Source: Xanthoparmelia taractica
Taxonomy: Eukaryota > Ascomycota > Lecanoromycetes > Lecanorales > Parmeliaceae
Reading direction: 5' to 3'
Assembly (NCBI GenBank): GCA_033085395.1
Contig: JANQBS010000047.1
Coordinates: forward strand, 161,951-225,950
Length of the DNA stretch: 64,000 bases
Part shown: piece after piece, positions 1 to 11,932 of the stretch
Layout of the letters: the number at the start of each line of letters is the position of its first letter
Numbering within the stretch: the first letter of the stretch is position 1
Notes under the pieces: model-generated
What the model saw: the letters and a program-made list of their open reading frames with translations, nothing else
Databases searched by the model: none
Told to the model about the DNA's origin: nothing
Program-made: the position numbers and the translations under genes

Positions 1-277
1 GACTCCGCAAGGCTACCAATTGAGGAATCTCGACCCCTCCGCCAAGCCTCCCTTTTTGTTTGGCCCGGGTATGACTGACAGCAAAATCGGGCGTCTAACA
101 TCTCGGTCTCTCACGGCCTACTTTTAGGATTTCTGGGACTGTATGAGATCGGCTTAGACTCGCGGTTTAAACTTCGGGCAGTGAATCCTAGACGAAGATC
201 ACTCTTGTACTACGCAGGAAGACCTAATGCTGTACTCCGTATTGAGCCAGAATTCCCAACCGAAACGTAATATTGGA

Positions 278-2023
278 TCAGAGCGTCTTCTTTACGACCA
301 AGTCTTTCAGAAACGTCTCTGGCTCCGGACCAGTATTATCTATCACCCAATAGAGTCGATCAATGTTACCATATATTGACATAGCAAATCTGAAAAGATA
401 GAATTCCGCTGGAAAATTCACCATCAAACGCGCTCGTTTCGCCGCTTCGTCATGAGTCATTAGCCACGTGAAGGTATCATAATGATAGTGTCGAAGTCGA
501 TTGATTTGGGACGGAAGACCTTGGAATGCAACAAACAGCCCGTCTTCACGCTGTGATATCTCAAGGAAAAAGTTATTGAGGGGACTGTGGTAGCGACCGC
601 AGTAAGCATGCAGTGGAAAGCTAGGTCTTGTATTCGGTACATGGCCTTTGTCGAGCTTCCATCTCATTGAAGGTACTAGCGCCAGGGCACTCCTACTGCT
701 GGCCCTTGCAAGCTCGAGCCAATCAGTCCTCTCAGGAAAGTTGAAGACTGTTTCTATCAGGAGTTGCGCGATCCAGTCAGGACAGTCATTCAACGAATTC
801 GCGCTTTGCAATACGACGATTATGGTCATCGTTTCCGGAAACGCATATACGTTGGACGACGAACCCGGCATAAGACCCTCATGGTAGAGACAGAAACGGG
901 AAGGAGCTCCTTTTCCAATGACCGGTAGGTCCATCTGCAGCCTTGCATTGATGCCTTGCTTGCCTACTACACCCGGAAGTTGACAGCGGATCCAACCAAG
1001 CCCATATGCATTCTCCTTTAGAGACGCTCCGTCAAGGAAGTTATGACCTTTGATGAGTGTTGTACACTGCTTGAATGGTGAACCCCTCGTGGATGTTGAA
1101 CCTTGTTGAATCTGATCGTTGACTGCTCCAAGGAACGCTTGGTACAAATGCAGGAGATCATTAACAGTGCTTTTGACGCCAGCGGCACCTTCGAGGAGCG
1201 ACCCAGTGCCGACCCTCGGTCCTGGAACCCGACATAGTGAGTGGTCCTCGAGTACGCAATAACACCTGGCCGCGTTCGCATCTGTCGAGACATTGTCCGT
1301 TGTGGTCCGTCTCAAATCAAGCAGATCAAATATTCTGAGCTTCAGAAAAGTGCCGAACTCTAATCCTGACAACTTCTCAATCAAGAGAGCAATCACAGCA
1401 TAACCGAAGTTGTTGTAAATATAAGAGTCTCGAAATCCGCCTCTCTGCTTTCCATAATTGAATGCTCTGATTGCGTCATGTTTCTCAAGAAGCAGTTCAT
1501 TGTTGTCCTGGAAGAAGAATGTGTCTGGAGATGCGATTCCTGAACGGTGAGATAGTAGGTCGGCAATGGTAATCATTCTGCCAACTTCTCCATGCCCATC
1601 GCCAAAGTTAGGTAAAACTCCTTGAATTGACATGCCCCATTGTGCCATGCCTTCTTCGACAAGTATACCGATTGCAGCCGCCGTCAGCGCCTTGGTCATC
1701 GAGTTGATGTTATACAATGTATCTGAATTAGGCGTTTTTCCAGACTCAACCTCGCGGTGGCCAAAGTTGTCTCTATAAAGGATCTGTCCTTGGTGTAAGA
1801 CGCCGAGCGACAGGCCCGAAGAGCTAGACTCTTCGCAGATCTTCTGAATGAGAGGCCTGACGCTCTCTAATCGCTCAATGTCGGCTCTCGCCTCCGTCTG
1901 ACGCGTTGTGGTCACCCTCCCTCCCTTAGTGATTTCGTTAACGAATTTCTCTCCGCCCTCAATTGACGCTGCAGTCTCAGTGACAAGCTCGAATACTACT
2001 CTGGTCTCTTCTGAAGAGCCCAT
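278..2023 (-). CDS. beta-lactamase-like serine hydrolase (class C / D-Ala-D-Ala carboxypeptidase fold)
   Basis: Single-exon protein of about 581 aa. The frame is open upstream to an ATG at 2167, but I prefer the ATG at 2023 (protein begins MGSSEE) because the extra 48 residues look like translated leader. The nucleophile motif SxxK is visible as NINSMTKALTAAA, followed by a Y-x-N motif in YNNFGYAVIALLIEKLSG. These are the two hallmarks of the serine beta-lactamase/transpeptidase superfamily. The C-terminal 150 residues resemble the lipocalin-like tail of fungal members. In fungi such proteins act as esterases, amidases or thioesterase-like hydrolases and are often found near secondary-metabolite genes; the substrate here is unknown. 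No signal peptide is evident. The neighbours (NLR, CmcJ-like, P450) fit an accessory region. Family assignment is firm, function is not. Confidence 0.85.
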   Translation of the reverse strand: MGSSEETRVVFELVTETAASIEGGEKFVNEITKGGRVTTTRQTEARADIERLESVRPLIQKICEESSSSGLSLGVLHQGQILYRDNFGHREVESGKTPNSDTLYNINSMTKALTAAAIGILVEEGMAQWGMSIQGVLPNFGDGHGEVGRMITIADLLSHRSGIASPDTFFFQDNNELLLEKHDAIRAFNYGKQRGGFRDSYIYNNFGYAVIALLIEKLSGLEFGTFLKLRIFDLLDLRRTTTDNVSTDANAARCYCVLEDHSLCRVPGPRVGTGSLLEGAAGVKSTVNDLLHLYQAFLGAVNDQIQQGSTSTRGSPFKQCTTLIKGHNFLDGASLKENAYGLGWIRCQLPGVVGKQGINARLQMDLPVIGKGAPSRFCLYHEGLMPGSSSNVYAFPETMTIIVVLQSANSLNDCPDWIAQLLIETVFNFPERTDWLELARASSRSALALVPSMRWKLDKGHVPNTRPSFPLHAYCGRYHSPLNNFFLEISQREDGLFVAFQGLPSQINRLRHYHYDTFTWLMTHDEAAKRARLMVNFPAEFYLFRFAMSIYGNIDRLYWVIDNTGPEPETFLKDLVVKKTL

Positions 2024-2702
2024 GAGACCCGCGGTCTCCCAGGAAGACTGACATGGTAACCCATTTTGCGTGCAGGACGGATTGCACATTACGGCGGTCC
2101 GCAGCAATCCGCTTACCAAGTACTGTAATGAGTATGGACTTGTACTCGTCCAGACGAATTCCCACATGAGAGTTGGCCAGAATTGTGAACGAAGCCACCG
2201 TTTAAAGCGCTTTCCAGTATCACAGGAGTTTGCAAGTCTTATTCGTCCGCACTCCGGCCGTGTGTCGCATGCCTAAAATCCTTTAACCCGTGGCACCGGT
2301 AGAACCCAGAAAACTTGAATGATAAGAAGTCGGAGAACCAGTGGTTTTTGCTGCAGATCCAAAAGGCTGCAGGACCAGTCCACAGCAGCTCAACTCCCAA
2401 ATTTGGCTAGCCTACTTACCGCCCTATATCCTAAATTACCAACGTACCTTATTATACAATCAGCGTGAAATATATCACTAAGTATTACCACCGTATATAA
2501 TACGTTGTGCTTCTCGCTTCATGTCATTTATAAGGCTGACGAAGCAGGCAACCTGCTGCGCGTGGCTATGGAGAAGCAGTTCTCGTGGGCTGTGGCAAGT
2601 CCTCCGGTGAGTCATGCCTTTCATGGGCATTTATGGGTGGCAATATCCCAGTTATTCCCCTGCCGCTCTCCTTTCTACTCGCAGTACTTACGCCTTACCA
2701 CC
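2024..2702. other. intergenic region between divergent genes
   Basis: Divergent promoter region between the hydrolase and the NLR gene. Short open frames here (for example 2505-2855) have no recognisable content except where they run into NLR exon 1. No repeat or RNA gene seen. Confidence 0.6.
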
Positions 2703-5498
2703 ATGAACACCATGCAGCATGCATCCGCAGGTACTACAGAATACAGTGCTACTGCAACGGGGGATGCACGGCAAATCAATGGTAACATCAATATCTGGTC
2801 ACCGGCGAGTGAGTACTACCTTCATCGTCAAAACATGTCAATCAATCTCTACTAACCTATTACGCATTTGTAGCAACCCAAGAGACTCGACCCGGCCCTT
2901 TCATCCCCAAAACCACTATCTTCAGCGTCCCACCAAGGCCGGAATTCTTCCAAGGTCGTGATGATTACCTAGACCAGATCCGCCGCAAGTTGTTGGCGGA
3001 CGAACAGCAATCACTCCTTGAGCTGAGATCATGTCTAATCACAGCAATGGGAGGTATGGGCAAGACACGGATCGCTCTTGAATATGCGTATCGAAATCGC
3101 AAGTTCTACGATTATATCTTCTGGTTGGGGGCTCAGCAATTGCCTAAGCTTGAGCTCAGCTTTGCTTCCATTGCGACCAAGCTTGGAATACCTCAATCTG
3201 AGCTCATGGTTGGAAGCCGAAAATACGAATTGGTCAAGGATTGGCTGGAAACGACCGGCAAGACCCCCAAACACGACTTTCAGGGTACAGCTGCTGACCC
3301 AAGGTAGAGAAAACCTGGCTCCTAGTTTTTGACAACGCAGAGTCCTGGGACTATCTTCAAAGGTTCTGGCCAAGCCGAGGTTGCGGTGCGATTATCGTAA
3401 CAAGTCAACTTGCCGGCTCCTTTGCACAAGCGATCAGCTTTCATATCGAACCGACTTCCTTGAGCATCGCAGAAGGTTCGAGGCTCCTGCTCGAGCTTAC
3501 ACAGTGTAACCAACCCTCAGAGAAAGACGTTGCTTCGGCAGAACGTATCTCAGATATGGTCGGAGGGCTGCCTATCGCTATCGCTCACATGGCTGGTTAC
3601 ATGTCTACCTCCAAGACAAACCCTGACGAACTCCTGCAAAGGTTAAAGACCGAGGAAGTATATAATATCTGGCTGAAAACGAAAATGTGGACGACTCCGC
3701 TGTATGAACAGACGCTTGAAAGTGTATGGAACATCGCTCTCCAAGAGCTTTCTCCACCAGCGATAGAGCTGCTTAATGTAATATCGATGCTGAACCCGGA
3801 CGCAATCCATGATGAGTTGCTTGTCCAGTGGGCGTTATCGAATTCAGACCCGAGCGTCGAAGAATCAGAAAGCCGAACAAGGTCAGTAGCTTCACTTCAT
3901 CAGCGCCCACGGTTTTGCCTAAGCATGAAGCTGAAACCCCGATCAAATTAATTGAATGAGTTGCTCTGGGGTTGGTATCGAGAATGGTCGGCTGACGTTC
4001 CACACCATAGCGTAGACGAAATTCGTTCAGGTCTGCTCAAAAGACAGCTGGTAGACAGGGGCGAATCTTCCTCCGGGGAACGATGCCTTAGTATACATCG
4101 TTCGCTACAGATAAATATACGCACCAGCCTAGTGAATGATCGTTCACGACGACAACAAGTTTTTGACCAAGCGGTAGCCCTGATACGTGGAGTCTTCCCA
4201 AGCCAGTCCAAGATTATGACTCCCGTCAACCACCATTGGGAGGCCTATGAAAAATACCAGCCTCACTTAATGAGCTTGCAAGCAATTTTTAGCCAAGCGG
4301 AAGGCGGGTTGAAAGGGACTTACGTTCTTGCCAGCCTCTTATCTGACGAGGCCAACTACTTGTGGGAACGAAATCTTCTCGACGACGGTGTGAGGGCATC
4401 GGAGCTAGCTGTATCCATTCTTGATAACATGGATCAGCATAACCCTAATGCCCAAGCTCAAGCATTGTGTCTTCAGGGGGACATAGAGCTTGAAAAGGGC
4501 TTCAGTGGGCGAAGGACTGGCCTTGATGTGCTGCTCAAGACACTGGACATACGGAAGCGCTACATCAACAAGCCTCCACCTGGCGGGACTCCCGATGAGC
4601 AGCTGCTCTATGCAAACGCTTGGAACGATTTCGGTTGCGGGTTGTTGGAATTCGCTGAGTATGCAAAAGCAGAAAAGTACCTCGTCCATGCGTTGGAGAT
4701 CAAGAAGCGCAATACCACCAAACATGACGAGCCCATGATATTTGCCGAGGCATATATGAATCTAGCAATGGTACGTTGTTTCCAGAGCAGATACGACGAA
4801 GCCAAATTACTGTTGGAAGAATCGGTGAGACTAGCGGAGAAGGCCAACGGTCAGCATTCGGCTTGCGCTCAGAACTTCACCTTCTACTGGGCAACGATAC
4901 TCCTGAATTCCAAAGATCTGGAAGCAGCGAGAGAAAAGCACGAGGGTATCCTCGCAGAACGGAAGGATATCTTCGGTACATTTTCGCTTCGCACGAGACA
5001 CAGCTACTATGCCTTGGCCAAGACCTATCAGGAACTGGGTCGGCTAAAGGATGCAGAGTGTGGCCTGTCCCTCATCCGACCTGACTTATGCTGACAAATG
5101 ACAGGAGAATGCTTCGCAATTCTCTGGAATCTCTGGACCGATTTCCTTGTCCTGACGAGTACGTAGCGAGGTCGAAGTATAGCTTGGCGCAAGTCCTGAA
5201 GCTGACGCTCAATCCAAATCACGAAGAGGTGAGAGAATTAGAAGCGGGAGCCAGAAGGCTGCGAGACAGACTACTTGAGCAATATGCACCAAACTTCGAA
5301 GGGGGAAGTATGGAGGGGGTTATGGATGAGCTGGGCGTCTTTGATTACATGGTATCGTACAAGGCTGGACGAACAACCATATGTCATGCACCGGTCAAGT
5401 TGTTTGATGTCTTTGAGACAGGGATCGACCAGAGCATCGCTGCATTTGGTAAACATGATTCTCGGCTGCATCATCCCAATTCCCAGGACCAATTATAG
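2703..5498 (+). CDS. NB-ARC/TPR NLR-type protein (fungal STAND receptor)
   Basis: Model: join(2703..2808, 2874..3257, 3308..3881, 4011..5057, 5105..5498), 2505 nt, 834 aa. The ATG at 2703 sits in a strong context (ACCACCATGA). A short N-terminus of about 60 residues leads to a linker (FSVPPRPEFFQGRDDYLDQI) and the P-loop GGMGKTRIALEYA. The Walker B-type motif WLLVFDNAES is restored only by removing a GC-AG intron (3258-3307). The C-terminal half is a tetratricopeptide array with several ALE/AEK-type repeats (roughly 4400-5200), ending in ELGVFDYMV as in related proteins. NB-ARC/TPR proteins are fungal NLR-like receptors tied to non-self recognition and incompatibility. I see no effector domain (HET, Goodbye, patatin) at the N-terminus, so it may signal through a partner or be a truncated architecture. 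No disabling lesion is apparent. Confidence 0.85.
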
Positions 5499-6315
5499 CG
5501 TTCTAAGACACGAGGCTGCAGCGCTGCCCACCTTTCGATGATAGTGGCCGATGATAAGGCTCCCACAGCCTTATCTGCGAAATGGCGGAATCGCCAATCA
5601 CACGGCTTGTGCGCTCAGACCGTGCGCTAGATCGACTGGGTACCAAGCGAGAATCCATTTCCTTCTGCTTTGATATTCACGGCAGCGAATCGCATCCGGC
5701 AAGGCTGACAGACGTGCTTCTGTGTGCCATCCACATCATCAGTCACCCGACGATCAACGGACCCGAGAATATGCACAGATGAGCTGTTCCAATATTTGAG
5801 CCGCAAAGGTGTGGTTGATCCTTGCGACTCCCTTACGGTGCTGTGCCTTAGTCTTATGTCACGTTGTTCGTTCAGCGTGGCAGAAGCAACAATCAGAGCC
5901 AGTAACGCGTTCAGAACCTCAAAGTCAGAAGAATTTTTGGAACAAAGGGAGTGTGGTAAATCCTGGCTCTGAAGATGCGAGTATATTAACTCATAACACC
6001 TTAGTCATTTGGATTGATCGCAATGCCAGCCCAGGACAGTAGCCTCAATCCCATCGAAGGCCAGGTGAAATTAAGTCATGCCAACCTGGCTGAACTCATC
6101 AACTGCGAAGCCGAAAAAGACACGAGAGTGAAACCGTGGCAAAGCACGAATAAAGACGGGCAAGCCACGCTACAAGATGGCAACCAAAACCGCGGCGCGA
6201 AGATGAATTGCAAGGACGAATACTGGATGGCCGAAGGCTATGTCAATGCTTCGAGTTAGGTACTCTACCCAGCAGTGGGGCATAGCCATCATAGCACTAA
6301 AATCCGAATAGGCGG
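5499..6315. other. intergenic, nothing recognisable
   Basis: Downstream of the NLR and downstream of the convergent CmcJ-like gene. Several overlapping short frames (5582-6259) encode no recognised motif; the 81-codon frame at 6014-6259 is hydrophilic and low in hydrophobic residues, and I do not call it. Confidence 0.5.
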
Positions 6316-7440
6316 TCATTCCCATCCCTCACGAAGAAGAAAAGACAAACGCTCTGACTTCAATACTTTGACGTGGGACAGCATTTGGTGGAATTTGGCT
6401 GTGGAAGAAGGAGGAATGCGGACAGTCTGAGAGTAATTAATCAGCGTTATGCTCGTTGATGAGTGATGGCGATACCGCGTACTGATTGCTTTGACGTCCT
6501 GGCTGGAATCGTATATCTTGATCAAGAGGACGTCGTCAGGGGTTTGGCGCGATAGGTAGTACCACTTCTGCCCGTCGTTATATAGCAGATACATGGTTTC
6601 CTGAATATCGTCGCGTCGAACGTAGTCAGTGTGAACCAGATCTGCTTGATCCACAGTGCTGCCATCGCATACTGCTATGGGTCTATCCTGGACTGTGTGG
6701 AATAGCGGCTTCCATAGACTGCTTCAGTTATCAAGGCTTGCTCTTGAATGTTGCCGACAAATCTGTAACCTACTTGATGATTTGAATGCGTTCTTTGAAC
6801 AGTTCCTCAGCCTCGGCGCCGAGAAATTTTCGACACCGTTTAACCATCTCCCATGGGCTCTGATCTTGCAAGGCCTCGAGGTTGGTCACCCTGGCGTTGA
6901 CACTGATTCTTCGTATCAGAAGGACTAGAACTCACCAACATGGCAGGTCGATGCTACTGGTAAGAATTGATGTAGCTCAGTCAGATCGATCTTCCGCGGT
7001 GTAAAGTCAGATCGCCGTAGCTTTAGTCAACGTCAGCGAAGACGGACCATGGATAGTGCCTCGTAGTAGAAGGTCCTCAAATTCTCGCCTACCCTCCAGT
7101 CAAAGATGACAACACGAGCGATTTCTCCTACTTCCTGCTTAATAATGGTCTCAGCCCATGGCAAATACTCCTCAAGGATTCTCTGCTTGTCGTCGTAACC
7201 GTCAAACGGACAAGGCTTTGATCTGTACGCAAAACCATGGCTGTCAAGCGCAAACCGGGTGTCTTCTCTGCCTCTGATGTCGCAAATGGTTTGGTATTCT
7301 TTCGTACCAAAGACGAGATTTGTCCGCCTGTTTTCGGATCCTTGAATGGCATCGGTAACGATCTCAAATGGCTTCTCCTCCTTGTACAGCTCCTGCCATT
7401 GCAGGAACCGAAGCTTTACCTTTTCGTCGAAGCTGGCCAT
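6316..7440 (-). CDS. CmcJ/AsaB/NvfI-type hydroxylase/desaturase-like protein, gene model partly unresolved
   Basis: The first exon (7440 downward) carries the family signatures RFALDSHGF and IFDWR. A middle exon ending at 6774 ends in KERIQII. The last exon (6316..6721) contains the strongly conserved stretch DYVRRDDIQETMYLLYN followed by WYYLSRQTPDDVLLIKIYDS. The last intron, 6722-6773, is solid because splicing gives QIINSLWKPLFHT. These motifs define the fungal GA4-desaturase/methyltransferase-like family (AsaB, NvfI), non-haem Fe(II)/2-oxoglutarate-type enzymes of secondary metabolism. Between 6880 and 7035 the expected metal-binding HVD region appears as CHV followed by a change of frame: no pair of canonical splice sites joins exon 1, CHV and the next exon in phase. 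It is either an unusual splice or a small indel that breaks the active site. Confidence 0.7.
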
Positions 7441-9210
7441 TGCATTTTGTCGTATAATTGATATTGATTCGGAGAGAGGTTACAAGCTGCACGTAACGTC
7501 GGAGTCATCATGCACCTACAGGGCGCTTCTTGACTTGCATCAAGCTAATTCGACTTCGTGACCGACCAAGGCCGTATCGACCCATCTCGACCAGCGGCTT
7601 CAATAATATGCGAAGAGAAGCCTAGAGATAGCCATGGCGGTCCAAAGGGAGGGTCTCCGGCTTTCAATAGCGGTGTGGGTATGGAGTGAATGAGGGTCGC
7701 CCAGTGTAAATCATTACCAGGAAAAGAGTGCTGCAAGCATCGTGCATTCGACCCGCATGGAGAGCTGGCCCAGCTAGGATAGAATATGCAGAATGTTCAG
7801 CCACTGTCTGATCATTGGCCCCGTACGATACGCAATGGTGTAGTACAGTAATATCCTGTTCATCAATCTGTCAGAGGGATTGTGGCTTCACCACATAGGG
7901 GCACGCAATGATGTTCCGCCTTATTGAGGCTTCTTAAAATGTACGGGTTCCTAGGTAGATCGAAATTGGACAGAATGTTCTATAGTCAACTGAGTATCCT
8001 AGGGATAAAGCGACACTCTGTTCGACGGTGGAGACCTACAAAAAGACGTGGACCTAGAGTGCTTTACCGTGCAGTACTCGGTACTCTTCAAAAAGGCGGT
8101 GAAAGTCTCCAATGCTTTCCCCCCGCAGGTGGAAAGATTTCGGATACTCAAGCTTACCGTGTGTAAGGTAGTTATAATACGAATTTCCAAAGCTTTTATT
8201 TGCTGCAGTAGTAAACATAGCGGGTAAAGTACATCGTAACAGCTAAGTCCATTTTGATAGCAGCCCTAACCCTACTTTCGGACACGAGCACCTAGACCCG
8301 AGAAACAATAATGTAATGTCATCGATATTATTTACTCTATTCACGAAGTATCGTCGTCGCCATTCAATCGCTTCGTGAAAACGTCTTCTTCGGATCTAAT
8401 CTACTCTGGAGCATCCAGTCGACCCTCGAACGAAAACGAAGACGGTCATCATAGGATCGAAGCGAAGTCCTTCACCTGAAAAAGAATATCCTATCCGCAG
8501 GACAAAATAGGAGTCGATGTAGGCTTAGAAGGCGTTTGTGATTGTGATGGCGCAGTAGCAGTGGGCATGCGCGTACTTGCGGTTACATTCGGATTAGGAG
8601 AAAGGAGCTCAGGTCTTATGCCAGAGACGTGGGCGTAATACGGCACGCTAGACGTTGCGGTACTGGGGCTGTTGATTGACAGTAGTTTCAACGTCTTGGA
8701 CGCACATATTCTGGAGGCTACTCGGAGGCTACCTTGGGCAGAATAAGACTGTCATAATGGATCAGAGGTTTATTCGGAGGGAAGATACTGCGTCCCCCCG
8801 GCCTGAAGGATGGAGGATCAACCTCAGCTCGGCTGGTGTCGGCATCCAAGAACTGAATTGGTATAATCCTCAATCTCCTCCTTTATGTTTTGATGTCTGA
8901 TCTTTCTTACTTTTCAACCCTGCTGCTTGATTCTATCTATTGCTGGGGCTGAAGAGCTCCTGAATTAATCTTGTAGAACAAATCTGAGCGCTATTCTCCG
9001 TTTACAACCACTGATATATAAAACCTCCTCTCACCTATTGCACCTTACGTTTATAGGGCGCTGAAGCATATTACTACACCTCTCTAGCGAAGGAAAGGCC
9101 AAACCATGACTCTTGTGCAGTTCGCCCTTTGAGCTTGCACGTCCCGGCTAACTGCTTCGCGGAGAGGCTATTATAACTCATTCTCGATTTGCTTCCTATA
9201 TTTCAGGCTC
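7441..9210. other. long intergenic region
   Basis: About 1.8 kb with no recognisable gene on either strand. Only short frames without motifs (for example 8491-8691, Ser/Pro/Thr-rich). It holds the upstream regions of the CmcJ-like gene (left) and the P450 (right). Confidence 0.55.
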
Positions 9211-10938
9211 TTGCCTTTAGCTATGCCATCCTGGAAAGACATCGTGGTCAGCCTGATTACTCTGCAGCTTGCGTATACCATTTATACGCTCATCAGTAGA
9301 ATTCTTCTCAGCCCTTTGAGAAACATTCCAGGCCCAAAGCTCGCTGCCTTAACGTCATGGTATGAATTCTACTTCGATGCAATCCAGCAAGGCAGATTTG
9401 TCTGGAAAATCAAGGATTTGCATTCGAAATACGGTTTGGCTGTCCTGCCTCGCCTCGAGACTTATTCTCTAATGTGCAAAATATCCAGGTCCCATTGTAC
9501 GAATTACACCTTGGGAGATCCATGTGAACGACGTTGAATTCCTCGATGACATCTATGCATCTTCTTTCCGTCGACGAGACAAGTATGCCTACCAAACCAG
9601 GACGCTGCCGGTGCCACTTTCAGTGGGAGGCACTATCCAGCATGACCTTCATCGGAAACGGCGCGAGGCCTTGAATCCCTTCTTCAGCAAAAAATCAGTC
9701 CAGAGTCTTGGGCCCATGATATCCGCAAAGGTAGACCTGCTGTGCAAACGTCTTGAGGACCATATAAACTCGCATAATCCAATCAATCTCTCTGATGTCT
9801 ATTTTGCGTTTGCCAATGAGTAGGTCGAGACCTTAGGCTTTTGGGTGGTCTGCTTACCAGACCTAGTGTTGTCTCACAGTACAGCTTTGGACATGACAAT
9901 GATCTATTGAGAAACCCAGTCCGAGCATCAACTCTGCGAGCTCATCTCTCTGAACTTTTGCTTGGGGTGAAATTCAACCAACACTTTCCCTGGATAGTGA
10001 ACACGCTAGAAATGCTACCGACGGAGCTGGCCAAGCACATCATGCCACCTGGGGTACTCGACATGAAGGAATTCTCTGCTGCAAGTCCCCATTTATCGGC
10101 GTATACCGTTTTCTAACACCTTTCAAGAGAATCAGCGAAGATATCGAGCAGGTGCTTCATGACCGTGATGATGCGAAGAGAGGCGGGAAACGCTCAATTT
10201 TCTACGAGTTGCGTGATAGCCCTACGTTGCCGTCGTCGGAAAAGAGCCCGTTACGACTCGAACACGAAGGGACGTTACTTGTCATGGCCGGTATATAATG
10301 CAATCTGACTCCTCGTTGGCCTCGACTTTTATCTGACATGTGCGCTAGGGACCGAGTCGACGGCGAAATCCATGGCCACAACTCATTTCCATCTGATCTC
10401 CAATCCCGCGATGATGGCTAAACTCCGAGCAGAGCTTGGAACAGTGCATGAGAATGCCTCATGGACGGAGCTTGAACAACTGCCCTATCTCAGCGCCTGC
10501 ATAGCCGAGGGAAACCGCCTCTCATTCGGCGTGACAGCAAGGGTCTGCCGTATTGCCCCCGACGAAGCTCTCCAGTATAAAGGGTATACCATACCACCCG
10601 GTACGCCCGTGAGCATGACAAGTCTATGCGTTCACACGGACGAGCGGATCTTCTCGGACCCTTGGACATTCAATCCTGACAGATGGCTCGGCTCCGAGGG
10701 CGTTGCAAGACGTAAATACCAGATGGCATTCAATAAAGGCGGACGCAACTGCATTGGGATAAATCTAGCGCATGCAGAGCTTTTCCTCGTCATCGCCGCT
10801 GTGGCGCGGTACGAATTGGAGCTTTTCGAGACGGATAGATCGGACGTGGAATTTCAGCACGACTATCAAGTTGCGTATCCGAAGTTAGACACCAAAGGGG
10901 TCAGGGCTATTGTGAGAAATAAGTCAGCAATGGCTTAG
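9211..10938 (+). CDS. cytochrome P450 monooxygenase
   Basis: Model: join(9211..9433, 9489..9819, 9861..10053, 10128..10290, 10349..10938), 1500 nt, 499 aa; an alternative start is the ATG at 9223. The N-terminus has a membrane anchor (VVSLITLQLAYTIYTLIS) followed by the proline hinge NIPGPKLAAL. The I-helix AGTEST spans the fourth intron. The heme-binding loop is FNKGGRNCIGINLA with its cysteine ligand, and the K-helix region and PERF-type FNPDRW are present. It would hydroxylate or oxidise a small molecule at the ER membrane using a P450 reductase. It resembles the trichodiene-oxygenase-like group of fungal P450s. The third intron (10054-10127) is the least certain: I chose it because it keeps phase and ends after a clear CTAAC branch site. 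The gene looks intact. Confidence 0.88.
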
Positions 10939-11932
10939 GATTGGCAATGCATCTTACCGCCCATCTTCCATGCCTCTAGCAGTGGATACTCGCTGTCTTT
11001 GATGAGCCACAAGAGGCAGTGTTCATGGGCCGTTGTCTCTGTTCAGAGTATCCGATATGACGACAAAAGTAGAACGCTTAGTACCGAATTTTTTTTGGGT
11101 AGAGACGACTGTTAAAGGACATTAAACGCGGATATGCAGACAGTAAAGTAGGAGGCATCATAGTTTGGTTTCGATGCGCATAGCAAACGCACCGTGACGT
11201 TCTAAAAATATTGTAACGCGCTGGGTAAGATTGGAAGCTGCGGGAAGTGTATCTCCCCAGCAAGCCGTTTACACCAGGATGATAATGCAACTGGTACTGC
11301 TTTACTCGGTCACTTTGTACTCCGTATGCAGGATATGTTCCCCACTGGGACGATGCCATGCCTTGAGTGTGGGACTCAACCTCTCCGGCCTCTGCATTTC
11401 AGCTGCGTCAGCTGCTTATAAATCAGCAATGACATGAGACGAGGTATCTCGATCATTATGTGGTAAAGTGAGGCTAGCACTGCGCCTGTCTCGATAGGAA
11501 AGCCAAGGCGTCGCTCGTAGAGCGCTGTACGCAGCTGCTGCGGCGTAAGAGTGAGCATTTGGGTTTGGGGGTCCAAAGGCACTCCGGTTTGGGGATTGAC
11601 TCATTGCAGTAGCTGATGTCTCTGGTACAGGTTATGCGGCAAGAGGTAATGGTATCAATTGGTGCACGGCAGGTTCCAATCTCCCTCAAGCATCAAGCAG
11701 GCTCCCAAATGCAGACACACAATTCAGTCCAAAGGCGGCCGTTTTGGCCCATGACCCCTCATGCCTTTCTTCGTGGCTCAGCCCCAATGTAATGGGAGTC
11801 GGATTGTTTGGCGCGCTGTGACCTATTCGATGTGCTTTCTCTGTCGTCTTTTGGAAAGAAAAACAATTTGCCTACCATCAAAGCTGCAACATGGAATTAT
11901 CGACACCGAATACTCCAGGGTCCTGAGCCAAC
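10939..11932. other. intergenic region
   Basis: About 1 kb without a gene. It contains one exact TACTCCGTA nonamer at 11318-11326 (see findings). Short frames here show no motif. Confidence 0.5.
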
